Assembly: GCA_030549775.1 (NCBI GenBank)
Contig: CM060172.1
Coordinates: 5,043,361 to 5,107,360 of the forward strand
Direction of reading: 5' to 3'
Source of the DNA: Tamarix chinensis
Lineage: Eukaryota > Streptophyta > Magnoliopsida > Caryophyllales > Tamaricaceae
DNA length: 64,000 nucleotides
Shown in pieces: positions 47,823 through 58,789 of this stretch. Below the pieces are notes generated by a model. The model worked only from the letters and a program-made list of their open reading frames with translations. It searched no databases and was not told where the DNA came from. A program made the position numbers and the translations under genes. Each line of letters begins with the position of its first letter. The stretch's first letter is position 1.

Positions 47823-50189
47823 TGTAATATCTTATTTTTCAAAAACCTAATTTATTTAAGATTTGTATTAATTAAAACAAAATAAGCTTATTTTATACAT
47901 TTATTACACCCTTTGATGAATTATAAACCATTTTTTAAACAATTTTTTTTTTCATTTCCTAATTCTTTCTCACTAGTTCGTTGCTATGAGATTTTCTAAA
48001 CCACTTTAGGCTACTATACTCTATCTAGATAATTCAATTTCATCTATATATGGGTTCCTTGTCTTTTTCTAAATCCCCTAGTTCGTTTCAAAATAATGAC
48101 CAGAGATTCTACAAAAAAGTGTTATTCATATTTCATTCGGCCTTTTCCTATGTTTTTAAGCCTTGAAATAGTATTTTTAGGTGTTTAAATTTACAAAACT
48201 TTAAGGACCATAATAGTGTTGCACTAATAAGATAGAAATAGTTTGGAAATAATGGATTATTCTTTTTATGATTTTTAGAATTTATTTTATTTATTATGGG
48301 CGTAATTTGCTATTGAAACTCCCATTTTATCTCCTAGACATAATCTAACTCCATCGGACTCTATCCTAACCTTACATGAATCAAAACCAAGAAAATGAAA
48401 GGCTAATATCAACCCTAAGCTATCTACAACCCCAACCCACACGCACAAAAATAGCAACTTTGTTCTTCTATAATTCCACCCTTACACACTTAATTAAGAA
48501 ACCTATAAAAATCTTCTAACTACCTACCAGTTGATCTTATGCATTAGCTTCATCTTCTTCAGCCTCTAACCTTCTTTCATTGTCTCCTTGGCCAATGCAC
48601 CATCACCATCACTAATTCCACCTGCCATCATCACCACAACTTCTCCATTTCTCTTTCCGTTCTTCTCTTCTGATATATGGATTAACTTATTAGGCGTTTT
48701 CGGCTAAACAAGAGTGTATTGATTCATTGTGATTAGAAGAAACCCTTATATTCTTAATGGTTGGATCTTTCACTTTATCTTTGGAGCTTTAGCTTAAAGT
48801 AAACAAAGTATTACTATAAGTAGACAGAAACTTTGATGTTCAGCATATTTAATTGTGTTTATAATTGATTATGCCGTGATTTACCATGATTGAGGTTTTG
48901 GCTCCATTATGTGATTTTTGATCCATTATTATTTTGATTATACTATGTTATAGGTTTAATGTTTTTTTACGAATTTTCATTTAAAGCATGATTTGATCCA
49001 AGTTTTTTTTTACAATGTTCTAATTTTTATTTAAATTTTAAAGTTATGAAAGCTTAGGTACTCTACACCATGTTCTTTACATTCTTGATATAACTTAATG
49101 TGTTCTTAGATAATGGCACCTTAGTTATCCTCAATAGGGTTTAATATTCAATTAATCATGTTTTCATTATATTGAACCAAGATATGACCTATTTACCCCT
49201 CAAAGGTTCTTAGCTTGTACTAGAGTCAAAAGTTTACCATAAGTTTTTATATTTGAAAATTTCACCCTTGTAAATAGTAATATATTATTAATATTGAATC
49301 TTAGTAAATATTAATTTCTGTTAATAAAATATTTTCCCACTTTTGCTTTTAAACTTCTTGGTATACAATGACATTTCTTATTAGTTAATAAATAGTATGT
49401 ATTGATTAGTAAATTTTTTAAAATTTGACATGTAATCTTATTTTGACTTGGCAAAATTTTTCATACTTATATTCTCACTAATTTCACACCTAGTAAAAAA
49501 AATGCTATTTTTAGTCTTTTTATCCTATTTTTTGGGTATATGAACTTTTGGATAGGATTTTAGATTTGTAAAATGTATTTTGGTTTTTGATCCACTAAAT
49601 AGATGATTAATGATTAAGGTTGGACTTTAGGGAATTGTTGACCTAAATTTGACTTTCAGTTCATTGTCATGAACTTTTACTTGGCTAGAGGAGCGCTACT
49701 TTTTCTTATTGAAAAGTATTTATCGTGGCCTCTAGCCTTTGATTTTAGGTTTCTCCTACAGTTTTTAAAGGTTCTTCTCATCTATAGTGATCTTATTTAT
49801 CATTGGATTTTATTTTTTGGGGTGATCTCTATTTATTCATAAAGGTATTGTGCTGACCGTAAAATCACATATGATATGTTAATTATGAGCTCAGTAAGCT
49901 TCCCTTTGTGAATACATTATGTATTGATCCTTAAAAATAAAATCCTTGGGGGCCTTTATTTTGTATTCTTATAAAATTTTAGGGGTTACCAGTCATATAT
50001 TAGTTTGGTTCCTTTTCTACACTATATAACCTTCAAACTCTATAGGGGTATGCATATATAAGCATTATGATACCATTAGTGAGGCTAACTTAGCTGAAGT
50101 AGATTGGTAGTAGATAAGATTTCAAACTTACAATAGAATTTATAGTTTTGGGTTAGGTGGATATTGGAGTCCTAGCATAAACTCCTTAG
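47823..50189 (+). mobile_element. Diverged gypsy LTR fragment
   Basis: Starts TGTAATATCTTATTTTTC and AAAAACCTAATTTATTTAAG, resembling the first 100 bp of the solo LTRs. A C-rich block follows at 48,410-48,660, in the same relative place as their pyrimidine-rich block. No matching LTR 3' end was found. The chromovirus at 50,195 is inserted in or just beyond it. Confidence 0.4.
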
Positions 50190-50194
50190 TGTAG
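50190..50194. repeat. Target-site duplication of the chromovirus, left copy
   Basis: TGTAG before the TGTAATACC end at 50,195; identical TGTAG at 61,707-61,711 after the 3' LTR. Confidence 0.85.
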
Positions 50195-52734
50195 TGTAAT
50201 ACCACATCTTTTTTTAAAAGCGTTGAATGAGAAATTATGCCAATTTTGGTGTTTGATTTTGAATTGGGATTATGACTGGGTTTGAGGTAAATTTGGATTT
50301 GGAAATAAGGTTAGAAAACAAAATTAAATAAGTTTTTTGGTGAAGTAATCGATTGGTTCGTCGTTTCACCAAAATGGCTTTTACTCCATCAAACCAATCA
50401 ATTGGTTGGGGAACCAATCAACTGGTCTATAGAATAGTCGACTAGAAGGCCTAACCAATTAACTGGTTTGCCGAGCTAAGTATATTTTTATAACTCAATT
50501 TTTCAGAAATTTTTTTTATACAGAAATGGAACATTGTTAGCACATGTCGAATTGTTCCTAAAATATTCTTAGACCTTTTCATGATGCATTTACCCTGAAG
50601 ATAATGTCTTAGATCAATCTAAGGAGTTAATTAAGACAATTGAGAGGGAAATAACCTCAGCTTTATCTTCTTCCACCTCTCTCCTCTGCACTATTCTAAG
50701 ATGTCTTCACACTAACCATCCATTTCCCCTCTTATGCATTTTATTTCTGGACCAACTAAACTACACTCCTTCAAAACCACCATTTGAGCTCTAACGAATA
50801 GGTCAGATATGTTGGATGAAATATGCCTATTTAACTCAATTTCAAACAGCGAGAATAAGGATTTTTGATCTGTTCCTAACCACACTTGTGATGTGTATCA
50901 AATTATTGGTCATAATAATTTCTCCTTTTATTCACCTTTCTTTCAGTTATTGAAATGCTTAACTCTCTAGCATTTACCATCTCCATTTTTCACTTCAAGC
51001 CCTATATTTGAAATTCTTTTACTCTTATAATCCTTTCTATAGCTCCCTCTTCTTCTAATTTTTAAGCAATAAAGAGTTAGATTTAGGAAAAAGGTTGAGT
51101 GGTTTAACAGATTTACCCACTATTTCTCCTTCGTTTTTGGTATGTTCATCCTTTCCTTTCCATATCAAGTTCAAATTTATAAAATTTATTTGTAAATTTT
51201 TGAGTTAAAACTTGTTTTTTTTAAAGCTTTTGAAGGTTGAGGATTTCATAGGTTGAGTGCTCTTCTTAAGGAAAGTTTTACCTGCATCAAGTAAGTTATT
51301 CTCTCTTCTAAAATAGGTTATGATTAATCTTGCATGTTATAGGATACTTTAATTTTTATATTATATGTTGGCATGAATATATAGCTCACAAAACTAGATT
51401 TAGATTGGTTAGATTGTGCATTTTAATTGAAAAGCCCGAATATTGATGAAAGATTGGGTTGTGATGATTAATAATGAAATGTGCAACTAAAGCAAGCTAA
51501 AATTGTGTTACGTGATGTTAGAACATATCCAAATATAGTATGATAAATATTTATAAGCATAATCTATATGAAAGTGATTATTTGGTGCTGATTGAAGGGT
51601 AAACTGATTAACTGGTTAGGTCAAACCGATTGGCTGGTTCCTAGAACGGTCAACTAGTTGACCCAACCTATGTCAATTATGGTTGGCTTCATCCTAAACT
51701 TAAGTCCATTGTGGTTAGCTTCAGCCTGGACTTTATGTCCCTTGGTTTAGATAGGCTTACATGGTTTATGAGGCTATGAGGTGGTGCACAGTCCAGCAGT
51801 CGATGATAAATAATAAGGTAATGATTGGAACAAATGGTATGGATAATAATAATGGTACAAGTTGGAATGAATATTTGGATAATGGCTTGAATGAATAACT
51901 AGTTAAAAATTGGAATGATTAAATGGATGTTGACCTATATTGATATATGGATAAGGAAATGGTATAATCTAGATGGTTGAGCAAGTTGGAAAATAAACCC
52001 TAATGATTACTTGGAATAATATGGTTAGTATGTGCATGTGATTATTAATGATATAGTACTAGGTTTATGAGCATGATATATTCTCAGTTTCCTGAGTTAT
52101 GCATGATAGTAAATCCTAATGCATTACTACACTTACTTATGTGGCATTGGCATGATGCATGTTAATAATGATTTCCATGTTATGATTGGACTTATATGCT
52201 TGTGGCTTCTATTAAGGAGGTAACTTGGCTTACTCAGTATATAGTGTACTAATGTATCCATTTGTTATGCCACCTGCTTATTCCAACGAGTAGAGGATTA
52301 TATATAGGTTTTGGAGGATGGCCAGTAGTGGGCCTACCTTAGCTTGGGTTTACGGCTTGAGAGCATGGAAAACCTATGGTTTTTATGCGATACATGACAT
52401 TCCATGTTTTGGGGTCACGTCCTAATTTGTTTTCTACCATTATAACCCTATATTCTTAGTTTATAATTCTCATTGCCTTTGATTATGTTGGGGACCATCA
52501 AGGTCCTATTTTGTAAACAATCTTTTAAATATTTATGTAACATAATTTTGTACACTCTATTTGAAATTGGTTGGATTGATTTTAGCCTTATATCTAATAT
52601 GGTATGGGAGGCTGACATCTATCATGTGTTAGGTATGGCAATAACACCCTATTTTTTCTAGGTTTGTTTAGTATTTTCTGCTTCCGTACTATTTTTAAAC
52701 ATAATTTTTTAGTAGTGAAAATGGAGGTGTTATA
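50195..52734 (+). repeat. Chromovirus 5' LTR
   Basis: TGTAATACCACATC...AAAATGGAGGTGTTATA. Near its start and middle are several AACCAATCAATTGGTT-like dyads (50,393; also 50,335-50,465 and 51,595-51,660). Confidence 0.85.
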
Positions 52735-52737
52735 GGT

Positions 52738-52749
52738 TGGTATTAGAGC
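52738..52749 (+). promoter_or_regulatory. Primer binding site, initiator tRNA-Met type
   Basis: TGGTATTAGAGC, one change from TGGTATCAGAGC, 4 bp after the 5' LTR. Confidence 0.85.
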
Positions 52750-53009
52750 TTTTTCTTCAAAATATGTCACTTTTGAGTATATATAAGCTAGTACCACAAG
52801 TTGGTATTGGCCTTGATTTGAAACCTTTTCCTCATTGATATTTCCCTATGATTTGAGTATTTTACTAGAAGTTTAATTATTTCTAAAACTAAAATGTTTG
52901 TGACTAAGAATGGGTTCAGAATGTGCTATAGATAGTCTTTATGAAAACTTATTATGCGAGTCTTAGTACTCAGTAAATTGATTTTCTCCAAATTACTTCT
53001 AGTCTATAG

Positions 53010-54120
53010 GAATCGATGGTTGCTAACCATTGTTACAACCTCATTGAAGCATGTATGGAGACTGTCAAAGCCTACATGGAAGTTCAAATATGAGCACCAC
53101 GACCACCATTGATGCCAATTACCGCACAAGTTCTGAAGGATTGGCTCAAGAGTGTTGGGCATCATCATTCACCGATCTTTGAGGGCTAGAAGGAACCTAA
53201 CATCATGGAGAGATGGGTCAGAGACATGGAGAAAACCTTCACCACATGTGGTTACCCTACAGACAAGAGGGTTGGCATTATGGTGTATAATTTGAGAGGA
53301 AGGGAAGACTCTTGATGGAGGAGCATCCAATGTAGGGATGGAAAACCTACGGGATGAGGACCATTTATAAAGGTGCTTCATGCCCAATTCTACCGGACAT
53401 ACCACTATATGAAGAAGTACGATGAGTTTATGGACCTTCAATAATGAGTCATGTCTATTGAAGAGTATTACACACGATTCATAGACTTGGTCTAGTTTAC
53501 TTCAAAAGTCAAGGCTAACAAGGTGATGCAAGTCCACCATTTTAGGATTAGCCTAGGGATTAGATATCATAAGCTATTAGTAGGAGTTACTTCACCAAAC
53601 ATGGTAGGGATGTACGAATAAGCTTTGAAAGCTTCCCAAGTCATCCAAGCCCGAAGTGCTCAGTCAAGGATTAAAAGGAAGTTTGAGGGTCGCCAACAGT
53701 CCAACAAAAGGAAGAAGGCTTTTTTAGGAGGAAGCATGCTGCCTAGATATGGTAGGAGCATGGAGTCGATACCCTAAGTTGGAGGTTTATCTAGGGGTCG
53801 TGTAGAGGAGAGGTACTACCACTAGTAGAGATGAGGTATAGATCAGCTGGAGGTACATTGTAGAGGCAACAAGGTGGCGTGTCATGGATGTGGTATGGTG
53901 GGGCACAAAGCTTATAAGTGCCAAGTTAGAGGTAGTAGCATCCAGAGGAGCCAATCTATAGCTTAGCATACCAAATCTATTCACCACCCACAGCGGCAGA
54001 CTCAGATAGCTCCTCCGTTACCAGCTAGTGTCGATAGTCAGGCTAATCAGCCCAAGGTTAGAGGCCTCATCCTTTTCAACAAAGGAAGGGATCAGCCAAT
54101 ACGGTGAAGGTTCCTTCGAG
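53010..54120 (+). pseudogene. gag: Chromovirus gag, many stops
   Basis: One frame gives ESMVANHCYNLIEACMETVK, then LKDWLKSVGHHHSPIFEG, MERWVRDMEKTFTTCGYP, VHHFRISLGIRYHKLLVG and ALKASQVIQARSAQSRIK, i.e. the gag core. A CCHC zinc knuckle CHGCGMVGHKAYKC lies at 53,880-53,921. At least six in-frame stops occur, mostly where tryptophan, arginine or glutamine codons are expected. Confidence 0.85.
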
Positions 54121-54209
54121 AGGATTCCTAAATTTGATGATCTAGGTAGAGGTAGAGCACTAAGTCGGTATGGTGACTAATATGCTTATTATCCCTAATT
54201 TCCAACATG

Positions 54210-54470
54210 TATGTTGTTTGAATATGGTACATTACACTACTTTGTGTCATCCACATTTATAGCTAGAGATGCCTTATCTCCTTCCAATAGAACTTCCACT
54301 TTTGTTGTGTTATCTTCTAGTTATAGGATTGCATGCTCTAGATTCTATAAAGGAGTGGCCTTGATAGTTGGGGGAATAGAATTTATGTTGGACCTCATAG
54401 AACTTAAATTGTGTGATTTTGATGTAATCATCAGAATGGATATTGAGGAAATACTGAGCATTGATTGATT
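54210..54470 (+). pseudogene. Chromovirus aspartic protease region
   Basis: FVSSTFIARDALSPSNRTST and DLIELKLCDFDVIIRMDIEE correspond to the end of the protease domain of Tekay-like elements (D-L-I-x-L-x-x-x-D-F-D-V-I-L-G-M-D). The glycine of VILGMD is changed (VIIRMD). The catalytic DTGA was not seen in a readable frame. Confidence 0.65.
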
Positions 54471-54789
54471 ACTCACAAGAACATGAAGTTTCTTAAGGAA
54501 CAAAGGGTATTAGGATCTCGTATCTAAAGTGTGAGCCTAATCCCTCTATAAGGATTGTGTCGGCAATTGCAATGAGAAACCTTGTTTGTAAAGGGTATCT
54601 GCTCTTCTTTTATAGCATTTAAGACAATGAAATAGTTGAGATGCTATTAAAGTAGATAGTAGTATTCAGCTGGTATCCTAATGTATTTCCTAAGGAGATC
54701 CCAGGAATGCCACATGTTCGAGAAGTCAAGTTCACTGTGGATATGTTGCTAGGGATATAGCCGGTATCTAAGGCCTCGTACCTTATGGC

Positions 54790-55400
54790 ACATGTGAAGA
54801 TTAAGTAAATCAATGCTTGGTTGGAGGAGTTATTGGAGAAGGGTTATATCTAACCAAGCATATCACTGTGAGAAGCAACAATTTTGATTGTGAGAAAGAA
54901 GGATGGGAGCTTGAGGTCATGCATCAATTATCGAGGCATGGACCAGGTGATGGTAAAGAACTGTTATCCATTACCAAATATCGATAACCTTTTTATCCAA
55001 CCCAAGGGAGCCAAGTTATTCTCCAAGATTTATCTTCGTTTAGGCTGCCATTAATTGAGGATAGCAAATCAAGACATCCCTATGATTACTTTTCGGATAA
55101 GATATGGCCATTATGAGTTCATAGTAATGTCTTTCATATTGAAAAATGTGTCAGTAGCTTTCATGTCCCTCATAAACCATTCTTATCGTTCTTGGACCAA
55201 TTCATTATAGTACTCATCAACGACATCCTCATCTACTCCAACGATTGAGAGATGCATGAGCAACATTTAAGGTAGACTTTGGCATTGTTGAGATCACACC
55301 AGTTGTACACTAAACTCTCAATGTGTGAGTTATGGTTAGATCAAATGGGTTTCCTCAGATATTTAATCTCTAAGGATTGAGGGGTAGTAGATCCTACCAA
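54790..55400 (+). pseudogene. pol: Chromovirus reverse transcriptase
   Basis: Readable blocks: INAWLEELLEKGYI, VRKKDGSLRSCINYRGMDQV, KNCYPLPNIDNLF, GAKLFSKIYLRLG, RIANQDIPMITFRIRYGHYE and IVLINDILIYSND. The catalytic motif, normally F-I-D-D, is I-N-D here, so the enzyme is dead even apart from the stops. Confidence 0.85.
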
Positions 55401-55654
55401 GATTCAAGCCATTTCTAAATTGCTAGCACCCACTTCTGTCAAGGAGGTGCTTAGCTCTCTAGGATTGTTCGGTTACTACCGTCAGTTTTTGACAGACATC
55501 TCCAAGATAGTGCAATTGTTGACTCATCTACTAAATAAGGCTACGCATTTTTAGTGGGATGAAAGGTGCAGTGAATATTTTGAGGAATTGAAAAATTTTA
55601 TGACTTTAGCCCCAATGCTCACATTATCGAGTCGGTCTAACACTTTTGAGGTGT

Positions 55655-56756
55655 ACAATGATGATTCTAAGCATGTTTGGGCTGTGTGTTAGTGCATCAT
55701 GGAAGATTAGTAGCATATGCTTCTCGACAACTGAAGTAGCATGAAAAAAACTACCTAACACATGACATAGAGCTTGTTACGATAATGTTTTTCCTTAACA
55801 TCTAGAGGCATTATCTCTATAGAGTGTGGTGCAAGTTCAAGACTAACCATAAGAGCCTATTGTACATGTTCACATAGCAGGAGTTGAATTTTAGACAATG
55901 CAGATGGTTGAAGTTGGTCAAGGATTACAACCTATAATTGACCTACCATGAGGGTAAGACCAATGTGGTAGTAGATGCACTTATCTACAAGACATCACAT
56001 TGCTTGGGCATAATCCTGTTGTCAGATCATCTATATCAAGAAATCAAGAAGTTAGAGATCAATCTAATCGCCATTAGTATTCTAATGGCAAGAATGAGTC
56101 CACTCACCATTACACCTTCAATCTTCGAGGATATCTGAGCTAATCAACTTGGTGATTTAGCTTAAGATAATTTGGATAGTATTGTAGAAGGTAGAGTTGA
56201 AGAAATCCAAATCTACAAGGATGGTAGTATCAGATACCATGATAGGTGGAGTGTACCACTAGGATGTGTTGAGATTAAGAGAATGATCCTTAAAGAAGGA
56301 CATTGAAATCCTTATTTCGTCCACCCTAGAGGGGAGAAGTTGTATAATGATCTGAACAGGGTATATTGGTGGCTCCACAAGAAGCGGGAAGTGGAAAATT
56401 TCATTGCCTAATGTTTAACCTATCATAAGGTTAAGATCAAGCATAAGAGATTGCTAGGGTTACTCCAATCACTAGAAGTTCTTGAGTGGAAGTGGGAAAA
56501 CATATCTATGGACTTTTGTGGTTCATCTTTTGAGGACCCATAGTTGATTTGATTCTATCTGAGTTGTTGTAGATTATCTAACTAAGTCGGTCATGTTCAT
56601 ACTGATAAAGGAGACATGGAATATAAAGTAGCTAGCCAATGACTATAGAAAGCATGTTGTGAGATTTCATAGAGTCCCTAAGGATATCGTGACAGATCAA
56701 GACTCCAAGTTCTTGTTACATTTTTGGAAAAAGATGGGCCTCATAGTTTTAAGATA
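55655..56756 (+). pseudogene. RNase H and integrase, first copy
   Basis: RNase H remnant (VYNDDSKHVWAVC, LTHDIELVT) followed by the integrase: KTNVVVDAL, the zinc finger region (HPRGEKLYNDLNRVYWW) and the DDE core start (WKWENISMDFCGSSFE). It stops within the core near 56,750, after DIVTDQDSKFLLHFWKKMG. It is then followed by a second copy that begins again in RNase H. Confidence 0.8.
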
Positions 56757-57860
56757 TAAAATGATACTTCCAAGTATGGTTTAGGTTGTGTACTAGTGCA
56801 ACATGTAAGAGTAGTGGCATATACTTCTCGACAACTTAAAAAACATGAATTGAATAACTCAATGCATAACTTAGAGCTTGTTTTAGTAGTGTTCTCCCTT
56901 AAGATCTAGAGGAATTATGTCTATAGAGTCTAGTGCAAGTTCTATACTGACTACAAGAGCCTCAAGTATATCTTCACATAACAGGATTTGAATATGAGAA
57001 AACGATAATGGTTTGAGTTGGTCAAGCATTAAGACTTGGAATTGACTTACCACAAGGGTAAGGCTAATGTGGTAGCAAATGCACTTAACCGAAAGACATC
57101 ACATTCCTTGGGCATAATCAGGTTATAAGATCATCTGTGCTGAGATTTTAGGAAGTTAGAGATTGAGCTAATCATTATTGGTAGTCTAGACGTAAGAATG
57201 AGTGCACTCGCCATTATACCTTTAATATTTGAGGAGATTTGAGCTAATTAGCTTGGCAATGTTAAGATCGAGAGGTATTGTAGAAGGTAGAGCTAAAGGA
57301 TTCCTAATCCATGAGGATGGTAGTATCAGATAGAGAGGTAGGCGGTGTGTGTCATGGGGATGTGTTGAGCATAAGAGAATAATCCTTGAAGAAGGACATT
57401 ATACTCCTTATTTTGTTCACCCTAGAGGGGACAAGCTGTACAAGGATCTAAAGAGGGTATATCGGTGGCCCTATATGAAACATGAAGTTGAAAATTTTGT
57501 TACCTGATGTTTGACATGTCAAAAGATTATGATTGAACATAAGAGACTAGAAGGATTAGTGTAACCACTAGAGCTTCCTGAGTGGAAGTGGGACAGTATA
57601 TCTATAGACTTTGTTGTTGGTATTTCGATGACCCGTAGTGGATTTGATTCTATCTTGGTTGTTATGGATCATCTGACTAAGTCGTGTTCATACCAATAAA
57701 GGTGATATGGAATATAGAGAAGCTAGCCAACACTTATAGGAAATACATTGTGAGACTACATGGAGCTCCTAAGGATATCATGTCAAATCAAGACTCTAGA
57801 TCTTATCACACTTTTAGCAAAAGCTATAATCCGCCTTAAGTACTCAACTAAAGATGAGTA
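56757..57860 (+). pseudogene. RNase H and integrase, second tandem copy
   Basis: Matches 55,655-56,756 block by block at a period close to 1.10 kb: CAAGTATGGTTTAGGTTGTG against CTAAGCATGTTTGGGCTGTG, AAGACATCACATTCCTTGGG against AAGACATCACATTGCTTGGG, and CCTAAGGATATCATGTCAAA against CCTAAGGATATCGTGACAGA. The copies have diverged substantially, so the duplication is old. This copy leads into the rest of the integrase. Confidence 0.8.
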
Positions 57861-58640
57861 CTGCTTTGTACCTAGCTACAGATGGTTAGACAAAGAGGAC
57901 CATTCATAATTTGGAATTCATGAATTAGGCATATGTGTTGGACTTTGGGGCAGCTAGGAAGATTGTATGGACTTAATCGAGTTCTCCTAGGACAATAGTT
58001 ACCACACTAGTATCAAGATGGCACCTTTTAAAACCTTGTACGGGAGAAAATGTCATAATCCTTCATCTTGGAATGACATCAGTGAGATGCTTGTGTTGGG
58101 ACCTAAAAAACTAAAGGAGATGATGAGGCACATCTGACTAATTCAGGATTGGATGAGAGTAGTCCAGGATCAGTAAAAGGGCTATACAGATTTGAGAAGA
58201 TGAACCAATGGTTATGAGGTGGGAGATAGAGTCCTTTTGAGGGTCTCTCCCATCAAGGTTGTCATGATTTTTGGTAAGAAGGGTAAGCTCAGTCAAATAT
58301 ACATTGGACTATACAAGATTATAGATTGTGTTGTCAAAGTCACCTATTATTTATCCCTACCGATGGAATTGTTGCATGTGTATAACATCTTTCACATATC
58401 TCATCTAAGGAAGTATGTAGCAGATCCTTCACATGTTATTTGACCAGAGTATCTAGATCTTGGTGAATCTTTAACTTATGAAGAGTAACTGATGAGCATT
58501 CTAAATATAAAGACGAGAGAGACACACACCAAGATCATCCCATTAGTAAAGGTCCTTTGGTCAAGTTATGGTACTGAGAAGATTACATGGGAGACTAAGA
58601 AGGAAATTCGAGCCACATACCCAGAGTTATTTTCTTAGCA
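57860..58640 (+). pseudogene. Integrase C-terminus and chromodomain remnant
   Basis: TSIKMAPFKTLYGRKCHNPS, then a frame (58,219-58,443) with GDRVLLRVSPIKVVMIFGKK and VYNIFHISHLRKYVADPSHV, the usual end of integrase. Next comes a chromodomain-like tail (LDLGESLTYEE, TKIIPLVKVLWSSYG, ITWETKKEIRATYPELFS). The chromodomain normally guides insertion to chromatin marks. Confidence 0.8.
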
Positions 58641-58771
58641 TGTTACCTTGGTGCAATCCTTTTTCTTTAAGGGGGTAGTAACCATTTTTCTTGGATGTGT
58701 TGGTTTGATGTGTGTCTTGCTATGTGATAAGTTATGTGATTGGAATGCTTATAGGCCTTGGGGACACAACC

Positions 58772-58789
58772 TCTTTAAGGTAGTAATGT
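58772..58789 (+). promoter_or_regulatory. Polypurine tract of the chromovirus, with an upstream copy
   Basis: TCTTTAAGGTAGTAATGT directly before the 3' LTR. A better purine tract, TCTTTAAGGGGGTAGTA, lies about 110 bp upstream at 58,664-58,680, so the region near the LTR appears duplicated. Confidence 0.6.
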
